Assembly: GCA_002426795.1 (NCBI GenBank)
Contig: DINQ01000015.1
Location: 1-64,000 of the forward strand
Reading direction: 5' to 3'
DNA: 64,000 nucleotides
From: Bacteroidales bacterium UBA5536
Lineage (GTDB): Bacteria; Bacteroidota; Bacteroidia; Bacteroidales; F082
In this document: one piece after another, positions 43,194 to 52,298 of the stretch
Layout: each line of letters opens with the position of its first letter
Position numbering within the stretch: position 1 is the stretch's first letter
Position numbers and translations under genes: made by a program
The notes under the pieces: model-generated
The model's input: only the letters and a program-made list of their open reading frames with translations
Told to the model about the DNA's origin: nothing
The model's database searches: none

Positions 43194-43266
43194 ACTGATA
43201 ATGACCGAACTTGCAAGGAGAAAGATTGAATGTTGCCAGGCTTTTCCTGTTTCGTCAAAAATACGA

Positions 43267-44328
43267 TCAGTCGATAATGCCGCTTCCCAGGCAATAGTCA
43301 CGCTCAGGGTGATACAACACACCAAACTGGCCAGGAGCTACGCCCGAGATTGGTGTTTCGGCTTCGACAGAAACTGTTTTGTCATCCACCAGATGAATTT
43401 TTCCGTGGTTGAACTCAGGCTGGTGTCTGATTTTAAAGCGTACAGCCTGACCTTCCTCCAGACTGAAATCCGGATGCAGCAATTGCATATCGGCCAGTTT
43501 AATGGTGCTTGTGTATTGGCTTATCGGATCATTCCCGTTCGAAACGTAAACAATATTTTGTTCAATGTCTTTTTGCACGACGAACCAGGGTCCACCTCCC
43601 AGCCGCAAACCCCTTCGCTGTCCAATCGTATGAAACCAAAATCCCTGATGTGTGCCCAGTTTTTTACCGGTCTCAAGCTCTATGATGTCGCCTTGTTTTT
43701 CGCCTGCATAGCGGCGGATAAAGTCGTTGTAGTTGATCTTTCCTAAAAAACAAATGCCCTGACTGTCGGGTCGGTGTGCGCTGGGTAGTCGCATTTCTTC
43801 AGCAATCCGGCGCACTTCAGGTTTTTGCAACTCGCCCACCGGAAACATCAGTTTGCTCAGTTGCGCATAGGTGATGCGGGCCAGGAAATAGGTCTGGTCT
43901 TTTATTGGGTCAGCTGCTGTGCCCAAAAAGTACCCGTTTTCGTTTTCAAGCACCCTGGCATAGTGGCCCGTGCTGATCTTATCGAATTGGTGTCCGAAGC
44001 GGTCTTCAAAACTCCCAAATTTGATCATACGGTTGCACATCACATCCGGATTGGGTGTAAAGCCATTTTTTACTGCATCGATGGTGTAAGCTACTACATT
44101 TTCCCAATACTCCTTTTGCAGGTCGACAATCTCCATTCGGCAACCATATTTCCTGGCGATATAGGTGGTGATTTCAATATCTTCTTCGGCCGGACAATCA
44201 ACAAAGGATGGCTCATCCTCCATGCCAATGCGGATATAAAAAATAACAGGATCGTATCCTTTTTCTTTCAACAAAGGGATGGTTACCGAGCTGTCGACGC
44301 CCCCTGAAACCAATGCGGCTATTTCCAT
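43267..44328 (-). CDS. mnmA: tRNA-specific 2-thiouridylase MnmA
   Basis: 353 residues, standard length. MnmA thiolates uridine 34 of Lys, Glu and Gln tRNAs. The PP-loop SGGVDSSV lies at the start. The first catalytic cysteine is in NPDVMCNRMIKFG and the second in DSQGICFLGKINY; both are present. STGHYAR and GFWFHTIGQRRGLRLGG are further conserved blocks. It modifies the same base as MnmG, encoded 30 kb away. It is flanked by gaps of about 95 bp, so it is probably transcribed alone. Confidence 0.97.
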   Translation of the reverse strand: MEIAALVSGGVDSSVTIPLLKEKGYDPVIFYIRIGMEDEPSFVDCPAEEDIEITTYIARKYGCRMEIVDLQKEYWENVVAYTIDAVKNGFTPNPDVMCNRMIKFGSFEDRFGHQFDKISTGHYARVLENENGYFLGTAADPIKDQTYFLARITYAQLSKLMFPVGELQKPEVRRIAEEMRLPSAHRPDSQGICFLGKINYNDFIRRYAGEKQGDIIELETGKKLGTHQGFWFHTIGQRRGLRLGGGPWFVVQKDIEQNIVYVSNGNDPISQYTSTIKLADMQLLHPDFSLEEGQAVRFKIRHQPEFNHGKIHLVDDKTVSVEAETPISGVAPGQFGVLYHPERDYCLGSGIID

Positions 44329-44424
44329 TCAACTGCTTTTTGCAGCGGCAAAGATCGCGATTTTTTCGGTTTTGAACGATTGTGCGAGCAAATGCCCTGT
44401 GTACAGTGATTTGAACATGAAGCC

Positions 44425-44985
44425 CTACTTTTCTGGTGTGTATTTGTTAAAACTCACGATCTGCGCGAAACTTTTGCGTGTTTTTTGTCGCAAGCGGTAA
44501 TCTTCCGGTGCATAACCCAAGGTAATTAATAATCCTACAGACTTGTTTTTGGGGATGTCGAGCAAATTCTTCACGCCTTTTTCGTCGAACCAGCCCAACA
44601 TGCAGGTGCCAAGATCCAATTCGGCTGCCTGCAGACAAAAGTGCTCAGCAGCAATGCCGATATCAATCAGCGTAAATTCGCGTTTTTTCAAACGTCCGCC
44701 CAGCTCGGTAAGCAATTTGGGCTTTTCGAGCACCATCACCACCACAACTGGAACCTGTGCCACAAACTGGTTAAAGCTGCCAAGCGGTCCTGCGGTGAGG
44801 GGAGCCAGTTTTTTCAATAGTTCGGGATCGTTTACCACCACAAAATGCCAGGGCTGGCTGTTGCTGGCCGACGGAGCCAGTCGTGCAGCTTCGAGGCATT
44901 GATGCAACTTTTCGCTTTCAACAGCTTTCTGTGTGTAACGGCGAACACTCTGGCGATGCAGGATAAGTTGGTCAAAGCTGGTCAT
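44425..44985 (-). CDS. Nitroreductase-family FMN oxidoreductase
   Basis: 186 residues. The N-terminal RQSVRRYTQKAVESEKLHQCLEAARLAPSASNSQPW is the classic FMN-binding start (R-x-S-x-R and APSASNSQPW). LGTCMLGWFDEKGVKNLL and ITLGYAPEDYRLRQKTRKSFAQIV complete the fold. It reduces quinones, nitroaromatics or other acceptors with NAD(P)H; substrate unknown. It overlaps the DUF6265 gene by 4 bp and ends the pgi operon. Confidence 0.93.
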   Translation of the reverse strand: MTSFDQLILHRQSVRRYTQKAVESEKLHQCLEAARLAPSASNSQPWHFVVVNDPELLKKLAPLTAGPLGSFNQFVAQVPVVVVMVLEKPKLLTELGGRLKKREFTLIDIGIAAEHFCLQAAELDLGTCMLGWFDEKGVKNLLDIPKNKSVGLLITLGYAPEDYRLRQKTRKSFAQIVSFNKYTPEK

Positions 44986-45476
44986 CGGATACGTTTAAAG
45001 TGAAAAGTCTTTGCTTTTTTACCCCTGATATTCTCGATACGGGCATCCAGGGTGCTGTCGTTGAGCAGCGTGTAAATAATCCTGTTTGGATAGTCGTGCT
45101 GTGGATTCTCAAAAATCCAGCTGTTTTTCGTTTGTTTCACCAAAGGAAAGGGAATAGCGGCTCCTTTATTTTGATCTGAGACCTGTGCAAAATAGGTCAT
45201 GGCGCCTTTTGAAGTTTCAATTTTGAGCTTTTCGCTGAATAAGGTGTCGCTACCGTTCAGACTAAAACCTCTCCCTTCGAGCACCGAATCATTCCGTGGT
45301 GCCCAATGCTCATAGTAAAGCATATTTCCTTCTGTCTGCCAAAGTCCGGCAATTTCGCCAATGTTAGCTTTGGGCGTTGTTTGGCAGCCAAAAAACAAAA
45401 CAAACAGGCATGCTGTGGCCAGTTCCATCAGCATGCGCTGCAACTTTGTAGTCATTTTGTGCTTTACAGCAGCCAT
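44982..45476 (-). CDS. DUF6265-like lipoprotein
   Basis: 164 residues. A lipobox (LFFGC, Cys near residue 30) follows a hydrophobic segment. The mature part (GLWQTEGNMLYYEHWAPRNDSVLEGRGF ... FENPQHDYPNRIIYTLL) matches the DUF6265 pattern of a small beta domain. Function unknown. It overlaps pgi by 1 bp (TAATG) and the nitroreductase by 4 bp, so all three are co-translated. An in-frame ATG at codon 8 could be the true start. Confidence 0.8.
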   Translation of the reverse strand: MAAVKHKMTTKLQRMLMELATACLFVLFFGCQTTPKANIGEIAGLWQTEGNMLYYEHWAPRNDSVLEGRGFSLNGSDTLFSEKLKIETSKGAMTYFAQVSDQNKGAAIPFPLVKQTKNSWIFENPQHDYPNRIIYTLLNDSTLDARIENIRGKKAKTFHFKRIR

Positions 45477-46828
45477 TAAAGTTTGTCCTTCAGCCGCTCG
45501 TGCAGTTTGGCTGTCTGGTCTTCAAAACCCTTTTTACCCAACAGGGCAAACATGTTTTTTTTGTAAGCTTCTACACCGGGCTGGTCGAAGGGATTTACGC
45601 CCAGCATATAACCGCTAAGAGCGCAACCCATCTCGAAGAAATAGATCAGCTGGCCAATCACATCGGCAGTGACCGCAGGAACACGCAGGCGGATATTGGG
45701 AACGTTACCATCCACGTGAGCCAGGGTCGTGCCCATTTCGGCCATCAGGTTCACTTCCGAAAGCTTTTTGCCGGCGATATAGTTCAATTGATCGAGGTCA
45801 GAATCAGCCAATGGAATACGCAGTTCGTGGTTCGATTTTTCAACCGAAATCACTGTTTCAAAGATATTGCGTAAACCTTCCTGAATGTATTGTCCCATCG
45901 AATGCAAATCGGTTGTGAAACCAACGCCAGCCGGGAAAATGCCTTTGTTTTCCTTGCCTTCGCTTTCGCCGTAAAGCTGTTTCCACCACTCGGTGAAATA
46001 GAAAAGACGAGGCTCATAATTCACCATGATTTCGATGGTTCTACCGCCATGATACAAAGCCTGACGGGCAGCAGCATACATGGCAATGGGATTTCCGTGT
46101 ACTTTTTGTACGGCACGGCTCATAGCCTCCATTTTGCGGGCGCCTTTTACCAGCTCCAGAATATCGATGCCAGCCACAGCTATGGGCAACAAACCAACAG
46201 GTGTCAAAACTGAGTAGCGGCCACCCACATCATCTGGGACCACATAGCTCGTGTAGCCCTCGCTATCGGCCAGTTGTTTGAGCGCGCCTCGCGATTTGTC
46301 GGTGATGGCCACAATGCGTTTGCGGGCTTCGGCAACACCATATTTTTTTTCAATATGTGCCCGCAGCATCCGAAATGCAATGGCAGGCTCGGTGGTTGTG
46401 CCCGATTTGCTGATCACAGCCAGACTGTAGTCTTTTTTATCAAGCACCTGCAGCAGCTCGGTTAGGTAGTCTTCGCTGATGTTTTGACCTGCATATAGAA
46501 TGGTGGGATGATCCTGCGGAAGCAGCTGCGCAAAATGATGTTGCAACGATTCGATCACAGCGCGGGCACCCAGGTATGAGCCCCCAATACCAATCACCAC
46601 AAACACTTCCGATTTTTTACGCAGCTCGGCAGCATGATCACTGATTTGTTGAATAAAGGCATCTGTCGTTGCCGAAGGCAGATCAACCCATCCTAAAAAG
46701 TCGTTTCCAGCACCAGTTTTATTGTAGATTTTGCGGTAAGCCGAAACAATTTGCTTGTCGTATCCAATCAGCTGGTCTTTGCTGATAAAGCCATACAGTT
46801 GATCCAGTTCGAGCTTGATTTGTACCAT
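45476..46828 (-). CDS. pgi: Glucose-6-phosphate isomerase
   Basis: 450 residues, the short bacterial form. It interconverts glucose-6-phosphate and fructose-6-phosphate. Seen are VIGIGGSYLGARAVIE, the sugar-phosphate loop ISKSGTTTEPAIAFR, the PGI signature DVGGRYSVLTPVGLLP, and GVGFTTDLHSMGQYIQEG. It is the first gene of an overlapping trio with the DUF6265 lipoprotein and nitroreductase. A -7 element (TAATTTTG) lies 34 nt before its ATG. Confidence 0.97.
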   Translation of the reverse strand: MVQIKLELDQLYGFISKDQLIGYDKQIVSAYRKIYNKTGAGNDFLGWVDLPSATTDAFIQQISDHAAELRKKSEVFVVIGIGGSYLGARAVIESLQHHFAQLLPQDHPTILYAGQNISEDYLTELLQVLDKKDYSLAVISKSGTTTEPAIAFRMLRAHIEKKYGVAEARKRIVAITDKSRGALKQLADSEGYTSYVVPDDVGGRYSVLTPVGLLPIAVAGIDILELVKGARKMEAMSRAVQKVHGNPIAMYAAARQALYHGGRTIEIMVNYEPRLFYFTEWWKQLYGESEGKENKGIFPAGVGFTTDLHSMGQYIQEGLRNIFETVISVEKSNHELRIPLADSDLDQLNYIAGKKLSEVNLMAEMGTTLAHVDGNVPNIRLRVPAVTADVIGQLIYFFEMGCALSGYMLGVNPFDQPGVEAYKKNMFALLGKKGFEDQTAKLHERLKDKL

Positions 46829-46862
46829 GTGAATGCGATTAAATGTTTATAAAACGAAAGTG

Positions 46863-46870
46863 CAAAATTA
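46863..46870 (-). promoter_or_regulatory. -7 promoter element of the pgi operon
   Basis: Minus strand TAATTTTG, 34 nt upstream of the pgi ATG. It sits just beyond an intrinsic terminator on the same strand (46908-46940). Confidence 0.55.
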
Positions 46871-46907
46871 AACAGTTCTGGCATATGATCGTTGCTTTGC
46901 CCGGGCA

Positions 46908-46940
46908 CAAAAAAAAGAGGCGGAAACCAAACCGCCTCTC
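46908..46940 (-). terminator. Strong intrinsic terminator with no coding gene in front of it
   Basis: In the minus direction an 8-bp stem (AGAGGCGG with CCGCCTCT) around TTTGGTTT is followed by eight T's. The nearest upstream gene on this strand is beyond 49 kb, so it must end an unannotated transcript or insulate pgi. Confidence 0.75.
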
Positions 46941-47034
46941 TTGAACCAAAAACCAAAATTTATGAAAACTCTTTAACGCACAATGAATAGAACATAAATT
47001 TGGTAAACCAAAAATTACATGGGATCATAAAGAA
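46908..47034 (-). ncRNA. Candidate small RNA between pgi and the histidine kinase
   Basis: A minus-strand -7 element (TATTTTTG, 47048-47041) and the terminator above bound a transcript of about 125 nt with no open frame of note. No -33 TTG is seen. This occupies most of the 318-bp gene-free gap; the remainder holds the plus-strand promoter for the kinase and a four-codon ATG frame (46962-46976). The evidence is only the promoter-terminator pair. Confidence 0.3.
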
Positions 47035-47134
47035 CTGATGCAAAAATATAACGAAATTGCAGCATGGCCTGTTAACGAAATATAACAGTTGTTAAGAATT
47101 GTTAATGTCCTGTAATTCATGCAGATGAATGCGC

Positions 47135-47142
47135 TAATTTTG
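47135..47142 (+). promoter_or_regulatory. -7 promoter element of the RprXY-like pair
   Basis: TAATTTTG ends 4 nt before the GTG start at 47147, implying a leaderless or nearly leaderless mRNA. Confidence 0.5.
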
Positions 47143-47146
47143 TTCT

Positions 47147-48586
47147 GTGAATAAACAGTTAATCGCCGGAATTATTGTTGTGATGACCATAGCCCTCATT
47201 GGGCTGATGGGCATTCAGGTATATTGGATTGGTGATGCCGTAAAAGTGAAGGAAGCCACCTTCGTTCGTGATGTAAATCAGGCCATTAATCATGTAGTAG
47301 TCACGCTCGAAAAAGAGGAAATGCAGCGACAGTTTGAACGTCAGGCCAAGCTTATGAACAAACGTGCCAACATCATTTCATCCTACGATTCCATCAGTCG
47401 AAGCATGAAGTCGGAGCTGCAAACGCCCATGACGATGCAGGAATACCAGAATTTTCTGCAGCGCAACATCATCGCACAGGAAATGATCCAGGAAATGATT
47501 TTTGGTTTCAAGCAAGCCTATAACCAGGAACCTGAGTTGCAACCGATCCGACTCGACTCGATGATCAGCAGCGAGTTATATAAGCATGGCATCAATACGA
47601 CCTACGAGTTTGGCATTTACAGCCCGTCGCGCAATGCCATGTTGATCCAGAAAACCGGCCGTTATCCGCAGCAACTGCTTTCTGAAGGTTTTGCCTTCGA
47701 AATGTATCCCACGTTGGGTTCGCCCAGGTTGTCGGATCAGCTGTTGATGTATTTTCCAAATGAAAAGCGTTTTCTGATGCAACAACTTTGGGATTTGCTG
47801 GGCATTTCAGGACTACTCATTCTGGTGATTATTCTGAGTTTTTCGGCAACGATTTTTACCATCATCCGACAGAAAAAACTTTCTGAAATGAAAAATGACT
47901 TTGTCAACAATATGACACACGAGTTTAAAACGCCCATTGCCACCATTGGCCTGGCTTGCGAGGCCTTGCGAGATAAGGATGTGCAAAAATCGGATGGCTT
48001 ATATTCTACCTACATCAGCATGATCGACGAGGAAAACAAACGATTGGGAACGATGGCGGAGCAGATACTGCAAACAGCTGTTATGGAGAAAGGCGAACTG
48101 CGTCTCAAACACGAAGCTGTTGATTTGCATAATATTATAGCGGAAAGTGTTGCTACCAAAAAACTTCAGGCCGATCAAAAAGGCGGAAAGATTTTACAGA
48201 CGCTCAATGCTGAAAAATGCCTGGTCGAAGGGGATACTGTACACCTCAAAAATGTGGTTCTTAATCTGCTCGACAATGCCATCAAATATGCCGAAACCAC
48301 ACCTGAGATACAAGTGTCAACACGCAATATTCCGCACGCGATCGAATTAAGTGTAAAAGATAACGGGCCGGGCATCAGCAAGGCCAATCAAAAGCGTATC
48401 TTTGAAAAACTGTATCGGGTTCCTACCGGCAATGTACACAATGTCAAAGGATTTGGTTTGGGACTCAGCTATGTAAAGAGTATTGTCGAAAGGCATGGGG
48501 GAACTATCAACCTGAACAGTGAATTAAAAAAAGGAACTACTTTTTATATCCGTTTACCATTGAATGGAACGGCAAAAACATCATAA
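47147..48586 (+). CDS. Two-component sensor histidine kinase (RprX-like)
   Basis: 479 residues with a GTG start. Helices lie at about 5-26 and 208-232, with a periplasmic sensor of about 180 residues between them and no HAMP evident. The kinase core has MTHEFKTPIATIGLACEAL with the phosphoacceptor His, NLLDNAIKYAE, KDNGPGISKANQKRIFEKLYRV and GFGLGLSYVKSIVERHGG, all boxes intact. The response regulator follows after 3 bp. Sequence style resembles Bacteroides RprX, but the stimulus is unknown. Confidence 0.93.
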   Translation: MNKQLIAGIIVVMTIALIGLMGIQVYWIGDAVKVKEATFVRDVNQAINHVVVTLEKEEMQRQFERQAKLMNKRANIISSYDSISRSMKSELQTPMTMQEYQNFLQRNIIAQEMIQEMIFGFKQAYNQEPELQPIRLDSMISSELYKHGINTTYEFGIYSPSRNAMLIQKTGRYPQQLLSEGFAFEMYPTLGSPRLSDQLLMYFPNEKRFLMQQLWDLLGISGLLILVIILSFSATIFTIIRQKKLSEMKNDFVNNMTHEFKTPIATIGLACEALRDKDVQKSDGLYSTYISMIDEENKRLGTMAEQILQTAVMEKGELRLKHEAVDLHNIIAESVATKKLQADQKGGKILQTLNAEKCLVEGDTVHLKNVVLNLLDNAIKYAETTPEIQVSTRNIPHAIELSVKDNGPGISKANQKRIFEKLYRVPTGNVHNVKGFGLGLSYVKSIVERHGGTINLNSELKKGTTFYIRLPLNGTAKTS

Positions 48587-48589
48587 GTT

Positions 48590-49279
48590 ATGGAACAACA
48601 GATTAAAGTTTTACTGACCGAAGACGATAAAAACCTCGGCACCATTTTAAAAGCTTATCTCGAAGCAAAAGGTTTCCCGACCACCTTGTGCACCGATGGA
48701 CAGGAAGGTCTGGAGAAGTTTAAGCGTGACGATTTTCAGTTTTGCATCCTCGATGTGATGATGCCGGTGATGGATGGATTTGCGCTGGCTGCAGAAATCA
48801 GAAAGCTCGATAAAAAAGTGCCCTTGCTGTTTCTCACCGCCAAGGCCATGCAAGACGATAAAATTCAGGGCTTTGAGCTGGGTGCTGACGATTACCTGAC
48901 CAAGCCGTTTAGTATGGAAGAGCTGCTGCTGCGCATGAAGGCCATTTTGCGCCGGTCAGCCGAAGATACTGTTCGGCCAACAAACTTTAAGGTTGGTAGT
49001 TTTTCGTTCGATTACAACCGACAGATGCTCACCAAAGATGGCGAAGAGAACAAACTCACCTCAAAAGAGGCAGAATTGCTTCGCCTGTTGTGCGAAAACA
49101 TGAACAAGGTGCTTGATCGTTCGGTGGCACTCAACAAAATCTGGTACGACGACAGCTACTTCAACGCCCGCTCAATGGATGTGTATATCACCAAACTACG
49201 TAAATATTTCAAAAGCGATCCGCAAATCGAATTGATGAACGTACATGGTGTGGGCTTTAAGCTGGTGGTGAACGAATAG
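48590..49279 (+). CDS. OmpR-family response regulator (RprY-like)
   Basis: 229 residues. The receiver has TEDDKNLG with the acidic pair, phosphoacceptor CILDVMMPVMDGFAL, and the conserved Lys in GADDYLTKPFSMEELL. The C-terminal winged helix (about 135-229) shows KLTSKEAELLRLLCENMNKVLDR and YFNARSMDVYITKLRKYF ... NVHGVGFKL. It would be phosphorylated by the kinase encoded 3 bp upstream. The stop is 1 bp from the stop of the convergent hydrolase gene, with no terminator between. Confidence 0.94.
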   Translation: MEQQIKVLLTEDDKNLGTILKAYLEAKGFPTTLCTDGQEGLEKFKRDDFQFCILDVMMPVMDGFALAAEIRKLDKKVPLLFLTAKAMQDDKIQGFELGADDYLTKPFSMEELLLRMKAILRRSAEDTVRPTNFKVGSFSFDYNRQMLTKDGEENKLTSKEAELLRLLCENMNKVLDRSVALNKIWYDDSYFNARSMDVYITKLRKYFKSDPQIELMNVHGVGFKLVVNE

Positions 49280-49280
49280 A

Positions 49281-50525
49281 CTACCTGTTTTCCTTGTTAT
49301 CGTTCAGCTTCATGTTGACCGAAGCAGGCGGCAACGAATACCGATTGTCGTTGATGATGTTCCAGAAATGATCCGATCCGGGGCCTTTGTCCTTGTTGGT
49401 CAGCACGATCAGTGTTTTATGTTGCGCCATATCACGGATAAAAAAGGTCCTGAAACCTTTCCACCAACCATAATGGTAAACAGCGCTATCCGCACCGCCC
49501 TTGATGCGCCATCCAAAGCCATAATTGTCAGGACGCCTCCGATGACGGGGACTTCCGGGCTCAAAGGCTTCTTTTAACTCATCTTTTGGCAAAAGCAAAC
49601 CATAATCGAGTGCAAGGCTGAAAAGATACATGTCATGCACGGTAGAATACATCATTTTATCGCCCAGTACACCGTTGAGGTAGTCATTGCGTACCTTGAT
49701 CACGCGCCGGCCTCTGAAATCGTAACCGGGCACTCCAACAGGAACAAAATCAGAAACAGTGGTGTCGTTGCGCATGCTGTAGATAAGCGAGTGCGTCATG
49801 CCCAAAGGTTTAAAGATGCGTTCCTGCATAAAATCTTCGAAATGCTGATGACTCACACGTTCAACCACAGAAGCTAAAAGGGCGTAATTGACATTGCAGT
49901 AATGAAAGCCGTTGTCGGGTTTAAAGTAGGGTGCAGGCTGGTATTCAACGTACAGCCTGATCATATCGTCGTTTAAGAGCGGGATGGTTTTGTCAGCCCA
50001 TTTTTCGTGAGCCAGGGTTTCGTAGCGCGAGATACCCGAACGGTGGTGGAGCAACTGCCTGATCGAGATGCCCTCATATGGCCATTCAGGAATGTATTTC
50101 CTGACATCATCGTCGTATTGCAACATCCCGTTGTGGTGCAACAACATGATGGCTGCAGCGGTAAACATCTTCGAAACGGAAGCCAACTGAAACTGACTGT
50201 CGACCGTAAGCGAATCGCGATGTCGGCGCACATCGGCAAACCCAAAAGCTTTTTCGTAGACCAACCGGCCATTTTCGGCAAAAAGAACGGTACCGTTGAA
50301 ACCAGTGAGTTTTTGAAGCCGGCTAAAAACACTGTCGAGTCGGTGTGATTGCTGCGTCAGCCGCGGTGCATCCAGGTCTAAATAAAGGCTGTCGGGTGGA
50401 AGAATAGACTGCAGCAAAACAGGATTGATTTTTTCCTGTTTTTGCCTTGCCTTTTCGTGACAGGCTGTAAGGGTCAAAGTAAATACTAAAAATACAGCAA
50501 TAATCCTGCTCCGGCTATCCATCAT
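49281..50525 (-). CDS. Serine hydrolase lipoprotein, class C beta-lactamase/DD-peptidase family
   Basis: 414 residues. A signal ends in a lipobox (LTLTAC, Cys near 22). The SxxK motif is SVSK in FQLASVSKMFTAAAIMLL, the YxN motif is YCN in HYCNVNYALLASVVERV, and the third motif is HYG in VYHYGWWKGF, so the active site is complete. Such enzymes act as peptidases or esterases on small amides or esters more often than as true beta-lactamases; the substrate is unknown. The start codon pair ATGATG at 50525 is preceded by a -7 element. Confidence 0.9.
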   Translation of the reverse strand: MMDSRSRIIAVFLVFTLTLTACHEKARQKQEKINPVLLQSILPPDSLYLDLDAPRLTQQSHRLDSVFSRLQKLTGFNGTVLFAENGRLVYEKAFGFADVRRHRDSLTVDSQFQLASVSKMFTAAAIMLLHHNGMLQYDDDVRKYIPEWPYEGISIRQLLHHRSGISRYETLAHEKWADKTIPLLNDDMIRLYVEYQPAPYFKPDNGFHYCNVNYALLASVVERVSHQHFEDFMQERIFKPLGMTHSLIYSMRNDTTVSDFVPVGVPGYDFRGRRVIKVRNDYLNGVLGDKMMYSTVHDMYLFSLALDYGLLLPKDELKEAFEPGSPRHRRRPDNYGFGWRIKGGADSAVYHYGWWKGFRTFFIRDMAQHKTLIVLTNKDKGPGSDHFWNIINDNRYSLPPASVNMKLNDNKENR

Positions 50526-50545
50526 CTATTATCTTTTCAGGAGGC

Positions 50546-50553
50546 CAAAAGTA
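50546..50553 (-). promoter_or_regulatory. -7 promoter element of the serine hydrolase gene
   Basis: Minus strand TACTTTTG, 20 nt before the start codon. Confidence 0.45.
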
Positions 50554-50594
50554 CGATTAATGAATGAAAAAATGCAGTTGCAGTGCAAATCCAA

Positions 50595-50981
50595 CTACAG
50601 CGACAGGATCATTTTTTCCATTTTGGTGGTAATTTCGAGTGCGAGCACAGTGAGTTGTTCGTTTTTAATGCTCTGCATCATGGCCATTGGCTCCATGGCC
50701 GCCACTTCTATTGTTCCGTCACCCTGATCGATCACCAGCACATTGCAAGGCAACAGCACCCCAAGTTTGTCTTCGAGTTGCAGTGCTTTGTGCGCAAAAT
50801 GAGGATTACAGGCACCCAAAATGGTGTAACGTTTGAAATCGGCACCAATTTTTTCTTTTAGTGTTTTGTCCACCTCAATCAGGCTGATAATGCCAAATCC
50901 GATTTCTTTCAGGGCTGCGGTAACTTGTTCTTTTACCTGGTCAAATTCGCCGGTGAGGGTTTTGCTGATGAAATAGCGCAT
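50595..50981 (-). CDS. DUF302-family protein
   Basis: 128 residues from the ATG at 50981; an in-frame upstream start adds eight but is less typical. The DUF302 domain is clear: KTLTGEFDQVKEQVTAALKEIGFGIISLIEVDKTLKEKIG, then YTILGACNPHFAHKAL and the strands LPCNVLVIDQGDGTIEVAAMEP. Function of the family is unknown. It lies 150 bp behind the cusB-like gene on the same strand and may be the last gene of the metal-efflux operon; the single cysteines in GACNP and LPCNV could bind metal. Confidence 0.88.
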   Translation of the reverse strand: MRYFISKTLTGEFDQVKEQVTAALKEIGFGIISLIEVDKTLKEKIGADFKRYTILGACNPHFAHKALQLEDKLGVLLPCNVLVIDQGDGTIEVAAMEPMAMMQSIKNEQLTVLALEITTKMEKMILSL

Positions 50982-51131
50982 GGTAGTAGTTGGTTTGTTT
51001 AACAAAAAATGTCAGCTTGCTTTCAGATGAAGCTTCACTTGCAAAGATAATCAATCTGGCAGTAGCTGCAGCAGGCATAAAATCACAAAAAGCACTTTTT
51101 CATGCAAGAACAAAACTCTGTGCAGACAGTT

Positions 51132-52280
51132 TTATTCGCTTGTTTGGATCAACTGAAAACCACCCTTTAGCAAAAAGTTATCCTGGTTATTGATTGATGC
51201 ACCGGATTTTATGTTGGCAAAACCCTGATATTGAGCTTGTGTTTCCACCTCCAGTTTTTCAAAGAAAAGCTGATCACCTTCTTTTTTCCTGAAAACGAGG
51301 ACGAATTGATGGTCGTCAGCTTCAATTATTGCGGTCTCGGGAAGAGCAGGCAGGTTTTTTTCTGCAGCTTCAATCGTGGCGGTCATAAACATCCCCGGAA
51401 TGAGCTGTTCGAGCTGCCCTTCGGTGATGTTTACCAATACACTGACTGTGCGGTTATAGGTGTCGATGAGCTTGCCGATCCCTTCTACTTCGCCGCCGAA
51501 AGTGGGCAGACTGTTATCGGGCAGGCGCGCGATGACTTTACTACCTGTTTTGAGCAGAGGCATGTCTTTTTCGAAGACATCCAGAAAAAGCCTGAAACGA
51601 TTGGTGTTGACCACATTGATCACTGCATCTTCGGGGTTGAGCCATTGGCCACTTGCTGCCATCACCTTGGCCACATAGCCACTGATGGGCGACTTGAGCC
51701 AGATGACCGGGCTGATCTCGGAAACACTGAGCTGACCAGGATCGAGCTGCATCATCCTGAGCTTTTCGGCCAGCGCTTTCAGGCTGGCCTGTGAAAGCTT
51801 GTATGCTGTTTCGGCCTGTTGCAGTTCTTTTGGCGAAGTGATTTGGTTGTCGGACAATTGCTGTTTTCGCTCCCATTCTTTTTGCAGCATGGAAGTTTGC
51901 AGTTTTGTTTCGAGGTATTGCTGCTGCAGTTCGATAAACATGGGATGCTCAATGGCAGCCAACCGCTCTCCTTTTTGCACCTTCTGGCCTTCAATGACTT
52001 GCAAGCTGACGACTTTTCCGCCAAAATAGCTTCCAACTATGGCTTTCGATTCGGGTGGCACATCGATATAGCCGTTGGCAGTAATGGTCGTAAAAAAGAC
52101 TTTGTCCTGCATTTTACCCATCTCCATGCCGGCTTCATCAAATTGTTGCTGTGTGATGCTGATCAGCTCTTCTGCGGTTTCTTTACTTTGTTGGGCTTGC
52201 TCGCTGCTTTGGTCGCACGATACGGCAGCAATCATGAGCATACCTGAAAGCAATAGTGTATAGAATCGTGTAAGTTTCAT
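51132..52280 (-). CDS. RND efflux periplasmic adaptor (CusB/CzcB-like lipoprotein)
   Basis: 382 residues with a lipobox (IAAVSCDQ, Cys near 22). The membrane-fusion layout is visible: beta-barrel and lipoyl half-motif (GYIDVPPESKAIVGSYFGGKVVSLQVIEGQKVQKGERL), an alpha-helical hairpin (about 115-175), then the second lipoyl half (LKSPISGYVAKVMAASGQWL) and a C-terminal barrel. It links the inner-membrane pump to the outer-membrane channel in a tripartite metal exporter. It sits 18 bp behind the pump gene. No Met- or His-rich metal loop is evident at the N-terminus. Confidence 0.93.
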   Translation of the reverse strand: MKLTRFYTLLLSGMLMIAAVSCDQSSEQAQQSKETAEELISITQQQFDEAGMEMGKMQDKVFFTTITANGYIDVPPESKAIVGSYFGGKVVSLQVIEGQKVQKGERLAAIEHPMFIELQQQYLETKLQTSMLQKEWERKQQLSDNQITSPKELQQAETAYKLSQASLKALAEKLRMMQLDPGQLSVSEISPVIWLKSPISGYVAKVMAASGQWLNPEDAVINVVNTNRFRLFLDVFEKDMPLLKTGSKVIARLPDNSLPTFGGEVEGIGKLIDTYNRTVSVLVNITEGQLEQLIPGMFMTATIEAAEKNLPALPETAIIEADDHQFVLVFRKKEGDQLFFEKLEVETQAQYQGFANIKSGASINNQDNFLLKGGFQLIQTSE

Positions 52281-52298
52281 TTTGATTTGATTTTTGGC

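Noticed and set aside
49281..50525. Serine hydrolase considered as a resistance beta-lactamase
   Set aside because: The SxxK/YxN/HxG motifs are shared by many peptidases and esterases of this superfamily, and nothing in the sequence or context points to antibiotic hydrolysis.
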